A stretch of DNA of 64,000 nucleotides from Limnovirga soli (GCF_013106755.1 NZ_WHPF01000001.1:124001-188000), one strand, 5' to 3'. Counted from the stretch's first letter, positions 1-10,159 are shown. The notes: generated from the sequence alone by a model not told the origin. Numbers and translations: made by a program.

Positions 1-54
1 AAACCCTGAAGAGTGCGACGCAACGGCTGCCCAATGCCTTATTTACTGCCGGGC
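1..54 (+). repeat. dispersed intergenic repeat, A core with B-like left end
   Basis: A core GAGTGCGACGCAA at 11-23, right half CGGCTGCC and terminal GCCGGGC at 48-54. The left side reads AAACCCTGAA, which is the left side of the B-type copy at 29401-29470, so this copy looks like a B-left/A-core hybrid. The left edge may be cut by the window boundary. Confidence 0.8.
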
Positions 55-132
55 ACAAAAAAGCCCGCTGTAAAAACAACAGGCTGTTTAACTTAAAGTA
101 CTACCTATAGTATGAGAAAAAATTAAATTCGT

Positions 133-3100
133 TTATTGTTTTATGAGCTTAATTGTTTTACGGCGGCCATCGGCATTAAGCATAGTTACCATATACAAAC
201 CACTGGTATAGCGGGATACATCGATAGCCACCCTGTTTTCGCCAATGTTTGCGCTGACTGTTTTTACAACCATGGTACGGCCGGTAATGTCTACTACCTG
301 AAGGGTATAATTAAATGTATTGTTGCTGTTAAACATCAGGTAAGCCATATCTTTTGCCGGGTTTGGCATTATATTTAATGCTGTTTCATCGTATGTGATA
401 GATGGCACACTTTCGGTTGCCAAAGCAGTGGCATTTGCTGCTCCAAACGCGGCAGCTATGGTAACATCTTTTGTTGTTAAGCCAGAAGAACCACAATTAT
501 TACTTGCTTTTACAGTAACCTTTCCGGCAGTAGTACCCCAGGTAACGGTAATTGAAGTAGTGTTTTGTCCGGCAGTTATTTTGGCGCCGTTGTTAACTGT
601 CCAGCTATAACTTAAGCCAGCTACAACCGGTGTTACAGTGTATACAATACCTGTTTTATTTTTTGCTACACTTGTTGGGCCGGTAATGCTGCCTGGCTTG
701 CCAGGTACAGAAGTAAGCGATTTTGAGGCTGCAGCACTTATACCACAGGTATTATTGGCTGTAACAGTTAATGAGCCTGTTTTAAAACCAGTAGCTGCAG
801 TGATGGTAACACTGGTACCATTTGCACTACTGATGGTTGTATTTACTGGGGCTTTCCAGGTATAGCTGGTAGCACCAGCCACAGCCATAATAGAATAGGT
901 AAACTTACCTGTTCCGCAAACGCCTTTTGCATCTGCATCGGCACCAGTAATGGTACCGGGTTTGGCGGGGCCATTATCATTACCATTGGATACAAAGAAA
1001 CTTTCGGTTTTGGTACAGCCTTTTGCATCGGTAACAGTATAGCTGCGTGAACCAGATGATACCGCTATATGGCCGGTACCTGTATAAGGTAAATTGCCAC
1101 CGGTAGCATTTACAAATACGGTAGTATTACCATTTTTACAAACAATGGCACTATCTGCACTAATAAGCAGGTCTAATACTGCAGGCTCTGTTACTTCGTA
1201 GGCAGCAGTAGCTTTACAACCATATAATGCGGTTACGGTAACGCTATAAGTTGCAGGTTTTAGCAGACTTATATCTTCTGTAACAGGTTTGAAAGAAGGT
1301 TGTAAGGAGCTTACCCAGTTATAAGTAAAAGGGCCGGTACCGCCTACAGGTGTTACATTAATATTGCCATTGTCACTATTATAACAGGTTACATTAGATA
1401 CAACTGTATTTAAAATTGGTGCAGAATTTACGCATACGCCTTTTACAGGGAAACTTAAGGCATTAGCTCCGCCCCCGTTAACCGGTATTATAGTAGTATA
1501 TACCCCGGCAGCAGCCGGATTGAATTTGATAAAAATTTGCTGATTAAAAAAGGTACCATAACCAGAAATGGTAAGGGTATTATTAAATACACCTGTTGCA
1601 CTGGTAGAAAAAGTATAACCAGCCAGTGGACCAACCACTACATTGGTGCCATTTAAAAATGAACCGTTTAAGGTAAAATCTTTTACCTGTGGCGTACTGC
1701 CCAGGCAAATGGTATCGAATACCGGAGGTGTACTAACAAATAAACCAACATTAGACAAATCAGCAGCAGGGCGTGATAATTCTACTATGGCAAAAATCAC
1801 CCTTTTATTATTTACACTTCTTATGCTAAAGTCTGATGCATTAGGTCCACGGTCGCCAAAATTGGCATCATTAATAGTTACAGAAACTGTTTTCCATTTA
1901 TTGGTGCTGGTACCGTTTACAATGATGGATGCTTTATCAAATACCGTTTTTGAATCGTAGAATAACTGCCAGCTACCATCTGCATCGTCCAGATAAGTAA
2001 CATCAATTTTTACAGCATATTTTCCATTAAGGGGTGCATAGTTTAAGAAGGCATTATCTACATCAAAGTACAGGGCTTTTTTATTGGTGGGTATATCAAA
2101 GGCACGGGCAAATTTGCCATACATGGCATTTACATCGGCTGATTGCACATTCCAGTAACCAACACTGGTTTCGTTGGCTTTAATCTGGTGCATATAACGG
2201 TCGTAATTACCGTCCAGCAAATCCCAGCCAACATCATTAATACCTTTAGCGGCTAAATTATCCATTTCGGTAGCTGATACTGAAGCAATATCATCCAGTT
2301 TGGCGCCATAAGCCAAATAGGCATTGGCAATATTTCTGTAGCGCTGTGTATTTGTTCTGGAAACAGAGCCATAGGTAGCTGCAGGAAAACGAACACCATC
2401 TGCTGCATCTAAAACATCTTTTAGGGCACACATGGCATTTACACTTTTTGCAGGGTCTTTGGCATTGGGCGATTTATTGTATTTATTAAAAAACAAAAAT
2501 GATGAATCGTATAAAGTATTGGATAATTCTCCATCACCCTGGTTACTCATATCAAGGCCCCAGTAAATGCCGTAGCACATTAAAGCAAACATATTTTTGC
2601 AGGGTGCATTATTCCACCAACCACTACTGGTGGCCCCACCAGTTATTTCTGAACGGCTTCTCAAATAATCGGTACCCTGAATTGAATTAAGTTCATCATA
2701 TAACCATGATTTTTTGGCCTTTTCATCGTTTAACTGAAAACCTTTACCAATGGTACCTACTTTTATCCAGCCGCCAGGGCATGAATCCAACAGAAACCTG
2801 AATTGATCACTACCAGAATTTTGAGGATTACTTAAAATAACAATTTTGGGGTTGGTATTTTTATATTCATTGTAATAAGCCATGCTAAACTCAGTAAATA
2901 AATTATAAAAATCTTTTGCGGTTAATGCATACTGAGCTGCAACTTCGCCCTTATAACTAATATAATCACCGGTATTACCAAAACAGGCCTGCATGGCTAC
3001 AATTTTTTGGCGTACATAGGTAGGCAAGGTTTCAATATGTTGCCTTACTTTGGTAATCATGCGTTTAAAATAGAATTTATATTCTGGGTCGGCATAATAG

Positions 3101-3462
3101 GGAGCATAACCTGTAACATTTCCCAAAGCATCTTTTTCAATTACTTTAGGTACGCCATTGGTAAACAACCAATCCGGTGCATCTTCTTTGGTAAATACCA
3201 TAAATACAAAAGGTAAACTATCGTTGGCATGTGCAGTAACATCACTATCAAAAGCAGCCCAGTTCCAAACATCGGGTGCTGTTTCAATTTCTCTCCAGCT
3301 GATATTATCTATATTACCATTTACTTCAGGATATTTTTCTCCGCCAGGTAAACCATGTGCTTTCCATGTTCCAAAATTAACCGGGTAAGTACCCTGTGCC
3401 TGACCTGTGATTATGCCTGAGAGGCATAATAATAACATGATAAAACGAATTAGGTTTTTCAT
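133..3462 (-). CDS. Secreted glycosidase-like multidomain protein with T9SS sorting domain
   Basis: 1109 residues. Residues 1-23 form a signal peptide. Roughly 25-430 look like a glycoside-hydrolase (GH42-like) TIM barrel: a W-R-E-I-E-T/W-N-W start, a TKEDAPDWL segment, GNTGDY and a late RSEITGG glutamate. About 430-575 resembles a carbohydrate-binding beta-sandwich, 590-680 an Ig-like domain, 690-840 two SprB-like repeats (VTCYNSDNG), 850-1015 two PKD-like domains, and the last 80 residues a T9SS type A sorting domain (NIMPNPAKD, GLYMV, KLIKQ). Predicted to be exported by Sec and then placed on the surface or released by the type IX system, acting on polysaccharide. The paralogue at 4349-7672 has the same architecture. 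The barrel assignment is from sequence feel only; no catalytic pair is proven. Confidence 0.75.
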   Translation of the reverse strand: MKNLIRFIMLLLCLSGIITGQAQGTYPVNFGTWKAHGLPGGEKYPEVNGNIDNISWREIETAPDVWNWAAFDSDVTAHANDSLPFVFMVFTKEDAPDWLFTNGVPKVIEKDALGNVTGYAPYYADPEYKFYFKRMITKVRQHIETLPTYVRQKIVAMQACFGNTGDYISYKGEVAAQYALTAKDFYNLFTEFSMAYYNEYKNTNPKIVILSNPQNSGSDQFRFLLDSCPGGWIKVGTIGKGFQLNDEKAKKSWLYDELNSIQGTDYLRSRSEITGGATSSGWWNNAPCKNMFALMCYGIYWGLDMSNQGDGELSNTLYDSSFLFFNKYNKSPNAKDPAKSVNAMCALKDVLDAADGVRFPAATYGSVSRTNTQRYRNIANAYLAYGAKLDDIASVSATEMDNLAAKGINDVGWDLLDGNYDRYMHQIKANETSVGYWNVQSADVNAMYGKFARAFDIPTNKKALYFDVDNAFLNYAPLNGKYAVKIDVTYLDDADGSWQLFYDSKTVFDKASIIVNGTSTNKWKTVSVTINDANFGDRGPNASDFSIRSVNNKRVIFAIVELSRPAADLSNVGLFVSTPPVFDTICLGSTPQVKDFTLNGSFLNGTNVVVGPLAGYTFSTSATGVFNNTLTISGYGTFFNQQIFIKFNPAAAGVYTTIIPVNGGGANALSFPVKGVCVNSAPILNTVVSNVTCYNSDNGNINVTPVGGTGPFTYNWVSSLQPSFKPVTEDISLLKPATYSVTVTALYGCKATAAYEVTEPAVLDLLISADSAIVCKNGNTTVFVNATGGNLPYTGTGHIAVSSGSRSYTVTDAKGCTKTESFFVSNGNDNGPAKPGTITGADADAKGVCGTGKFTYSIMAVAGATSYTWKAPVNTTISSANGTSVTITAATGFKTGSLTVTANNTCGISAAASKSLTSVPGKPGSITGPTSVAKNKTGIVYTVTPVVAGLSYSWTVNNGAKITAGQNTTSITVTWGTTAGKVTVKASNNCGSSGLTTKDVTIAAAFGAANATALATESVPSITYDETALNIMPNPAKDMAYLMFNSNNTFNYTLQVVDITGRTMVVKTVSANIGENRVAIDVSRYTSGLYMVTMLNADGRRKTIKLIKQ

Positions 3463-3823
3463 AACATACGGATTATAAGAATTAAAAAATCTTTGCTAAT
3501 CAGGGTATTGAAACAAAAAACGAATCGTTTTTTTTGCAGTAATTAAGTAGCAAAATATGTTCCAAATAATGGAAAAAATAGTAAGCAAACCTTATTCACA
3601 AGAAATTGAAACCGGTTTATATCTTTTTTTAAGTATGCAATTTTCTTTAACCGTTTATATGCCATTGCTATAAATACATCTTGTGCAATAACATATTATA
3701 ACAGCCGAAAATCACCAATAATTAATCATCAACAAACTGATAGTCAATGGCTTTCTCTTTCTACTTTTGCTTAACATGCTTTTCCATTACTCTACCCTAA
3801 TGCGCTTTTAAAGAACTTTTTTT

Positions 3824-3894
3824 GCAGATAAGCATTACCGGAAGTACAAGAGTGCGACGCAAGAAAAGCTACATTTCTGTTGCCTTTGCCCGGC
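3824..3894 (+). repeat. dispersed intergenic repeat, A core
   Basis: Core GTACAAGAGTGCGACGCAA at 3844-3862, right half GAAAAGCT, terminal GCCCGGC. Lies between two genes transcribed leftwards. Confidence 0.85.
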
Positions 3895-4261
3895 TCTTAA
3901 AAAACAATTAAAACAAATACTATTTTTTTACGGTGCTTAGCTGCAAGACTTATTGCTTTTAAAACCAAATAACAGATGAACGGTAGTTAGCATTTACAGT
4001 AGAAGTTAACGACAACACATTGCCGAAATTGGTTTCTTAAGTTGAGCTAACGAGGGTCTATGCTTTGTTTAGGGTTATGTTGGCTATAAGCCTTTCAATA
4101 TGCAAAGTACGTGCACACAAAAAAAAGTAAACATAGATATAGGTGTTTATTTATAGTACACAAATAGCTATTTGCAGGGTAGAATTAAGTCTACATTTTC
4201 TATTACTAGGGCTGTACCAGTTAATTGGTTAAGTTGTAATTGCAGTATGAGGTGGTCAGTA

Positions 4262-4319
4262 GTTTTTTATAGCATCGCCTCTTGCCACGCTCGGTTCGGG
4301 GTTCCACTTTTATGGCAGC
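4262..4319 (-). repeat. dispersed intergenic repeat, B core
   Basis: In repeat orientation: GCTGCCATAAAAGTGG, then CCCCGAACCGAGCGTGGCAAG, read on the minus strand (core 4281-4305). Nearly the same left half as the B copy at 50907-50974. Confidence 0.8.
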
Positions 4320-4341
4320 TAAACCGGCATTTTGGTTTAGC
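4318..4341. terminator. hairpin 3' of the second secreted-protein gene
   Basis: Perfect 8-bp stem GCTAAACC/GGTTTAGC with an 8-nt loop, 7 nt past the stop codon of the leftward gene at 4349. No T-run follows on the minus strand, so intrinsic termination is doubtful; it could be a 3'-end protecting hairpin. Confidence 0.35.
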
Positions 4342-4348
4342 GCATAGG

Positions 4349-7300
4349 TTATAGTTTTAACAAGTGGGTAGATTGGCGGTTACCTTTTTCATCGAATAAG
4401 GTAATGTTGTAAATGCCTTTTGCAAAATGTTGCACATCTAACGGTACAGCATTTTGGCCCTTAGTGCTAATAAAAGAGGTTCTTAATTGTTGGCGGCCAT
4501 TTAAATCGCTAATACTTATATAATATTGGGCCATTTTATTTGCGGTAAAATAAAGCATTGCTTTATCTGTAACCGGGTTGGGCGCAACATAAAATACAGC
4601 AGGCTTTTGTATGATTGTACTTGCAGCAAAAAGGTTGGCAGCAGTTGCTGTGTCGGCAAAGGCGGCTGTTATACCAATGTCTAAAGTAGTAATGGGCGAA
4701 AATCCGCAGGAATTACTTGCCTTTACTGTTAAACGCCCGGCCAAATTACCCCAGGTTACTGTAATGGAGGGAGTATTTTGTCCAGCTGTAATTTTAACCC
4801 CATTATTAGCCGTCCAGGTATAAGTAAGTCCGCTTATTATGGGCGTAACAGTATACACCAAACCAACCGTATTTTTAACAACGGTAACAGGGCCGGAAAT
4901 AGCAGCAGGTGCAGCTGGTATAAGGTTTACCGCCTTTATTGCAGCAAAACTACTGCCGCATGCATTATTTGCTGTTACGCTAATGGGTGCAGCAACAAAT
5001 GTAGATGGCACTTTAATATTTATACCAGTACCATTAGTACTGGTTTGTGTAATAATTGCACCTGCAGGAGGTACCCATGTATACGAAGTGGCGGTGGGAA
5101 CCGTATCAATATAAAAACTAAATTTACCACCACCACAAACGCCTGCCTCATCAGCAACAGGGCTAAATATTTCAAGTGGCTTTGAAGGCGCCACTGCGGT
5201 ACCATTTGTTAATACTATTTTATTGGTGGCAGTACAACCATTACTATCGGTAACAGTAAAATTATTGGTACCCGCATTACCTGTAAAAACACCAACACCT
5301 GTGTAGGGCAATACACCGCCTGAAGCAGTAACGGTAATGGTGGTGGTACCCCCTTTACATAAAATATCGCTATCCTTTATAATAGCCACTTCAAGTGTGG
5401 CAGGCTCGGCAATGGTATATGTGTTAGATATTTTACAACCTGCTTTTGCTACTATATCTACACTATAGCTGGCAGGTTTTAAATCTGCAATATCCTCACT
5501 GGATGATTTGAAAGTATTAAAATCTGCGCTTGTCCAACTATAGGTAAATGGTGCATTTCCGCCAGTTAAAGTAAGGTTTATAAACCCATTCTTTTTGCCA
5601 TTACAGGTTACATTAGAAACAAGAGCGCTTATCTGGGGTATACTATTGATAGCAACACCAGACACGGGTATATTAATAGCACTAACACCGCCGCCACTAA
5701 TTATTAAAGTGCCATTGTAAACACCTGGGGCAAGTGGCTTAAATTGTACATAAATTGTTTTGTTAATGGTAGTCCCATAATCATTAATTATCAGAGAATC
5801 TGTAAACAATCCATTGGCAGTTAAAGAAAATACATAACCTTTTAATGGACCTACAACAACATTGGTCCCGGTTAAAAAAGCAGCTTTTAATAATATATTT
5901 TTTGTGCTGGTGGCATTAACACATAAAGTGTCGAAATTGCTTAAAGATGTTGCGGCAAAACCAATATCAGATTTATCTGGATTAGGCCTGCTAAGTTCAA
6001 TGGTACTAAATATTACGTTTTTAGAATTGGTACTTTTAATATAAAAATCACTGTTATTGGCAGATCGGTTGCCAAAATAACCATCGTATAAAGTAACAGA
6101 TGCTTTTTTCCATGAACCCGAATTAGTACAAGTAACCTGAATAGATGGCTTTTCAATCCCCCCCTTTGCATCATAATATAACCTGAAACTACCATACCCG
6201 CTATCCCGGTAAGTAATATCAATTGAAACGGGATAAGCAGCATTAACAGGTGCACGGTTTAAGAAAGAGGAATCGTCAATATCAAAATAAAGGGCCTTTT
6301 TACCATTGGCAATATCAAAGCCACGTGCAAAACGGCCATACATAGCAGTAGAATCTGCAGGCGCATTTACATTCCAGTAACCAATGCTGGTTTCATTAGG
6401 TAACAGCTGGTGCAGATGACGTTCATAGTTACCACGAAAAATATCCCATCCCACATCATTAATACCTGCTGCTGCCAGATTAGAAAGTTCGTCTTGCGTG
6501 GCAGCGGTAGCATCATCAAGCCTTGCCCCAAAAGCTGTGAACCTATTTACAATATTTTTATAACGGGTACTATCCTTGCGATTTAGTACTCCAAATTCAG
6601 CTATGGGAAACCGCACCGTATCTGTACAATCCAATCCATCACGTAAAGCACATAAAGCATTGGTACTTTTTAAACCATCTTTTTGACCTGCATATTTATT
6701 AAAAAAAGACAATGCAGCATCCTGTAAAGAATCCTGTATTTGCGAACCGCTTTGATTATTAATATCCAACCCCCAATAAATATCATAACACATAAGTGCA
6801 TACATATTTTTATAGGGTGCTTTCAACCAGGTACCCGCCATTGTAGAAGGGCCACTAATTTCAGATCTGGTTTTGATATAGACACCATTTTGTGGCTTAT
6901 TCATAATATCGTACAACCAACGGGATTTCGATAATTCATCATTAAGCTGATAGCCTTTACCAATTGACCCTGTTTTTAACCAACTACCTGGGCAATTAGC
7001 CATTAGCCAATTAGTTTCATCTGCTCCATCATTGCTGGGATTGCTTAAATGATAAATTTTAGGGCTGGTATTTGCATATTCATTATAATAGTATAAACTA
7101 AACTCTTTATACAATTCAAAAAACTCATCGGCGGTTAAAGCATATTTGGCATCAACGATTCCTTTATATCCAATATAATCCCCGGTATTTCCCAGGCAGG
7201 CTTGTATAGCAATAACTTGTTTACGTGTGCCAGTGGGTAAAGTTTCCAGGTGCTGATGCACATTGGTGATCATCCTTTTAAAAAATCTCTTATAGTCAGT

Positions 7301-7672
7301 ATCTGCATAATAAGGAGAGTAACCTATGCTATTACCCTGCTCATCTTTTTCTGTTACTTTTGGTACGCCATTTTTATACAACCAATCCGGCGCATCTTCT
7401 TTTGTATATATTAATAGAATAACAGGCAAACTATCGGCAGCCCATGCATTAAGATCATTGTCAAATTGTACCCAATTCCAAACATTGGGAGATGTTTCAA
7501 GGTCCCTCCAGTTATAATTAAACAGCCTTCCTTTTATTTCGGGGTATTTGGCCTTATCCAATAACGATCCATAACTCTGCCATGTACCACTGGTATCAGC
7601 AGATGAAGCCGTTTGAGCAACGGCCTGTATACAAAACAGGAATAACAGCGCAGATGCGGTAAGGTTTTTCAT
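4349..7672 (-). CDS. Secreted glycosidase-like protein with T9SS domain, paralogue of 133-3462
   Basis: 1107 residues with the same domain order as its neighbour: signal peptide (1-20), GH-like barrel (about 25-435; TKEDAPDWL, GNTGDYIGYKG, TRSEISG), beta-sandwich, Ig-like segment, SprB-like repeats (VTCNGKKNG), two PKD-like domains and a C-terminal T9SS sorting domain (YVAPNPVTDKA, KGIYNITLF). By eye the barrel is about 60 percent identical to the first copy and there is no gap longer than a few residues, so the pair arose by tandem duplication. The glutamate in YKGE of the first copy is isoleucine here, which argues that this residue is not catalytic; the RSEI glutamate is kept in both. Likely polysaccharide-active; substrate unknown. 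Confidence 0.75.
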   Translation of the reverse strand: MKNLTASALLFLFCIQAVAQTASSADTSGTWQSYGSLLDKAKYPEIKGRLFNYNWRDLETSPNVWNWVQFDNDLNAWAADSLPVILLIYTKEDAPDWLYKNGVPKVTEKDEQGNSIGYSPYYADTDYKRFFKRMITNVHQHLETLPTGTRKQVIAIQACLGNTGDYIGYKGIVDAKYALTADEFFELYKEFSLYYYNEYANTSPKIYHLSNPSNDGADETNWLMANCPGSWLKTGSIGKGYQLNDELSKSRWLYDIMNKPQNGVYIKTRSEISGPSTMAGTWLKAPYKNMYALMCYDIYWGLDINNQSGSQIQDSLQDAALSFFNKYAGQKDGLKSTNALCALRDGLDCTDTVRFPIAEFGVLNRKDSTRYKNIVNRFTAFGARLDDATAATQDELSNLAAAGINDVGWDIFRGNYERHLHQLLPNETSIGYWNVNAPADSTAMYGRFARGFDIANGKKALYFDIDDSSFLNRAPVNAAYPVSIDITYRDSGYGSFRLYYDAKGGIEKPSIQVTCTNSGSWKKASVTLYDGYFGNRSANNSDFYIKSTNSKNVIFSTIELSRPNPDKSDIGFAATSLSNFDTLCVNATSTKNILLKAAFLTGTNVVVGPLKGYVFSLTANGLFTDSLIINDYGTTINKTIYVQFKPLAPGVYNGTLIISGGGVSAINIPVSGVAINSIPQISALVSNVTCNGKKNGFINLTLTGGNAPFTYSWTSADFNTFKSSSEDIADLKPASYSVDIVAKAGCKISNTYTIAEPATLEVAIIKDSDILCKGGTTTITVTASGGVLPYTGVGVFTGNAGTNNFTVTDSNGCTATNKIVLTNGTAVAPSKPLEIFSPVADEAGVCGGGKFSFYIDTVPTATSYTWVPPAGAIITQTSTNGTGINIKVPSTFVAAPISVTANNACGSSFAAIKAVNLIPAAPAAISGPVTVVKNTVGLVYTVTPIISGLTYTWTANNGVKITAGQNTPSITVTWGNLAGRLTVKASNSCGFSPITTLDIGITAAFADTATAANLFAASTIIQKPAVFYVAPNPVTDKAMLYFTANKMAQYYISISDLNGRQQLRTSFISTKGQNAVPLDVQHFAKGIYNITLFDEKGNRQSTHLLKL

Positions 7673-7908
7673 TTGGGATACTGAATAACCTGCAATATAT
7701 CTTTCGCTTTATGTTATTCCAACGCATTAAAGGCATTTTAACCAGAACTACAATATTTTAAATTTCTTTTAATTTTGAAAACTCCTTATTCCGTTTTATG
7801 CTTAGCAATTGTTGATTATCAAATGATTGAATAAACTATTATTTGCATATGTACTTTAGTGTAATTTAAAATAACACATAAACAGTATACATTCTATTCA
7901 CTAACGCT

Positions 7909-9318
7909 TTACCAGTCATTCAAACCAATCTCCTCATGCAATGCAGGCACAATAACATCCTTTATTCCTTTACGTAAAAGCCTTTCCTGAAATGCAAGCT
8001 GCACCTCATATTCTCCATGCACCACAAATAATTGTTTAATCGCTGCCAAATTCTGGCAAGCCAAAAACTGGCATAAATCATCATAATCACCATGCGCACT
8101 CATACTATGCATCACACCTACTTCGGCCTTAACTTCAAAGGCTTCTCCAAAAATCCTTACCTCCTTTGCGCCGCTGGTAAGTCTGCCTCCTAATGAGTAT
8201 GGTTCACAATAGCCCACCATCAAAATGGTATTATTCTCATCCAGAATATTATTCATGATATGATGCTTTATACGGCCCGCATCAGCCATACCACTGGCAG
8301 AAATGATAATGCAAGGTTGGGTCATCTCATTCAACGCCTTACTTTCTTCTACTGTTTTGGTAAAAGTGAGTTCCTTAAAATCAAAAGGATCATTATCTGT
8401 TTTCAATAATTTTCTAATACCGGCATTAAAGTTTTCAGGGTGGCTTCTTATTACATCAGTGGCTTCTTTACTTAGCGGACTATCCACATATACCCTAATA
8501 TTACCCAGCTTATTTTGATTACTCAGCAGATTTATAAAATAGAGCAACTCCTGCGTGCGGCCTACACTAAAAGCAGGGATAATTAATTTACCCTTTTTAT
8601 GCATACAAGTTTTTTGTATCCATTGAAATAACTGGTCGGCAGTATCTACTACCTTATCATGCAGTTTATTACCATAAGTACTTTCAATAATAATATAATC
8701 AGCCTGCGGAAAAACATCCGGAGAACGCAAAATCACATCTCCATACCTGCCCACATCGCCACTAAAACTTATTTGATTTGTTTTTCCGTTTTCTTTTACG
8801 CGTAAATGCACTGCTGCACTGCCAATAATATGCCCTGCATCGGTATACATTACTTCAATACCAGGTTCAATAGTAAACCAATGGCCGTAAGCCACTTCCT
8901 CAAACAAAGGCAGGGCCAGCACTACATCATCTGGTGTATACAAAGGCGTATAAGGTGGCAAGCCCATCCTGGCCCTTTTTTTATTAATATAACGTGTATC
9001 ATCTCTTTGTATTTCGGCTGAGTCTTCCAGCAAAATGGCTGCCAAATCCTTTGTGGCCGGCGTACAAAATATTTTGCCCCTAAAACCTTCTTTAACCAAT
9101 TTTGGAATCAATCCCGAATGATCAATATGCGCATGTGACAATAATAAATAATCTACTTCTGCGGCATCAAAACCAAGACTGGCATTCAGCTCATCAGTTT
9201 GTTTACCCATGCCCTGAAAAAGGCCACAATCCAACAATATTTGTTTACCATTGGCCATTGTTAGCAAGTGTTTCGATCCCGTTACACATTGTGCAGCACC
9301 ATGAAAAGCAATCTTCAT
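7909..9318 (-). CDS. MBL-fold beta-CASP RNA-metabolising hydrolase
   Basis: 469 residues, full length for the bacterial CPSF/TTHA0252-like family of ribonucleases. The metallo-beta-lactamase part gives SHAHIDHSG at 61-69 (zinc ligands H62, H64, D66, H67), DAGHIIGSA (third-motif His) and FSGDVGR (Asp). The beta-CASP insertion and its motifs follow: IIESTYGN, SASGMADAGRIKHH and VHGE near the C-terminus. Cytosolic RNA endo/exonuclease involved in RNA decay or processing is the expected role; the substrate cannot be told from sequence. Single gene, no operon partner. Confidence 0.9.
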   Translation of the reverse strand: MKIAFHGAAQCVTGSKHLLTMANGKQILLDCGLFQGMGKQTDELNASLGFDAAEVDYLLLSHAHIDHSGLIPKLVKEGFRGKIFCTPATKDLAAILLEDSAEIQRDDTRYINKKRARMGLPPYTPLYTPDDVVLALPLFEEVAYGHWFTIEPGIEVMYTDAGHIIGSAAVHLRVKENGKTNQISFSGDVGRYGDVILRSPDVFPQADYIIIESTYGNKLHDKVVDTADQLFQWIQKTCMHKKGKLIIPAFSVGRTQELLYFINLLSNQNKLGNIRVYVDSPLSKEATDVIRSHPENFNAGIRKLLKTDNDPFDFKELTFTKTVEESKALNEMTQPCIIISASGMADAGRIKHHIMNNILDENNTILMVGYCEPYSLGGRLTSGAKEVRIFGEAFEVKAEVGVMHSMSAHGDYDDLCQFLACQNLAAIKQLFVVHGEYEVQLAFQERLLRKGIKDVIVPALHEEIGLNDW

Positions 9319-9647
9319 AAAATTTATTTATAGTATGCCTAAAGGTACTTGCAAACAGCCTTAGTCAATCGTTATTTTATTCCAAAAAAATCTTTAGCCT
9401 ACCTCATTAAACTCAATTTGATAAATGCAGTTTATGTTACCGGCAATTGTTTACTAATGATGCTTTACTTGCCACGCTCGGTTCTGGGTTCACCCTTTGT
9501 GGTAGCTTTAAAAAATCAGTTGATTGTAAACAACATCTATTACTTACTAAATAGTTGAATTGCCAAATAAAACCAATGAGCACACCAAAAATAAAATGCG
9601 GCAGTTATATAAAAAATGTTTAATTTAAAAGGATAAAACTTGCCATC
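9319..9647. other. 329-bp divergent intergenic gap
   Basis: Shared upstream region of the beta-CASP nuclease (leftward) and the DoxX-like gene (rightward). Contains a B-type repeat at 9440-9506; nothing else recognised. Confidence 0.6.
9440..9506 (-). repeat. dispersed intergenic repeat, B core
   Basis: Core ACCGAGCGTGGCAAG read on the minus strand (9468-9485). Its right half, from GCAAGTAAAGC to GCCGG, is identical over about 35 bases to that of the A-type copy at 10060-10129, and the two copies face outward around the small DoxX-like gene. Confidence 0.85.
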
Positions 9648-10025
9648 ATGAAACAAAAAACCATTTCCCGCATTGCCATTTCTTTGCTGGCCATTGTCAT
9701 GTTCATTTTTGGTCTGTATCATTTTATGTACCCGCAAAATCTTATTGCCTATTTACCGGGTTTTTTACCTCCGGGAAATATATGGGTATATATTCCAGGC
9801 GCCGCATTTATACTGGCGGCCATTGCCTTTATTACCAACAAACAGGTAAGGCTGGCAGGTTATCTGCTGGCATTATTGCTGTTTATTTTTGTGGTTACAA
9901 TTCACCTGCCCAATTATTTAAATGGCAGTAGTGATGAGTACCGGCAAATTTCTTTAATCAATCTGCTGAAAGACCTTGCACTGGCTGCATTTGCATTGCA
10001 TATTGCCGCCAATGCCGACAACTGA
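9648..10025 (+). CDS. DoxX-like small integral membrane protein
   Basis: 125 residues with four predicted transmembrane helices (about 8-25, 45-62, 68-88 and 103-121). The pattern MFIFGLYHFMYP followed by a PGNIWVYIPGAAFILAA helix pair fits the DoxX/DoxX-like family, often linked to quinone-coupled thiol redox, but no catalytic residues are defined. It stands alone between two outward-facing repeat copies (9440-9506 and 10060-10129). Confidence 0.7.
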   Translation: MKQKTISRIAISLLAIVMFIFGLYHFMYPQNLIAYLPGFLPPGNIWVYIPGAAFILAAIAFITNKQVRLAGYLLALLLFIFVVTIHLPNYLNGSSDEYRQISLINLLKDLALAAFALHIAANADN

Positions 10026-10059
10026 TTTTAGTTTAATGTAGGTAGTTGTGTATTCGGGT

Positions 10060-10129
10060 GCTGCACAGTAATCCTGCAGTACAAGTGTGCGACGCAAGTA
10101 AAGCATCATTAGTAAACAATTGCCGGGTA
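10060..10129 (+). repeat. dispersed intergenic repeat, A core
   Basis: Left GCTGCA at 10060, core GTACAAGTGTGCGACGCAA at 10079-10097, right half GTAAAGCATC, terminal TGCCGGGTAC. Sits in a convergent gap. Confidence 0.9.
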
Positions 10130-10159
10130 CATAATTGCAAAATACCTGCAGCCTTGCTA

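Larger units (their letters stand above)
3463..4348. other. 886-bp gene-free gap
   Basis: AT-rich DNA between the two tandem secreted-protein genes; it must hold the promoter of the 133-3462 gene. It carries an A-type repeat (3824-3894), an oppositely oriented B-type repeat (4262-4319) and a short hairpin (4318-4341). I see no convincing coding frame. Confidence 0.7.

Noticed and set aside
4778-5185. 135-residue frame antisense to the second secreted protein
   Set aside because: Shadow of the SprB/PKD-coding strand; Cys/Asn-rich composition typical of antisense frames.
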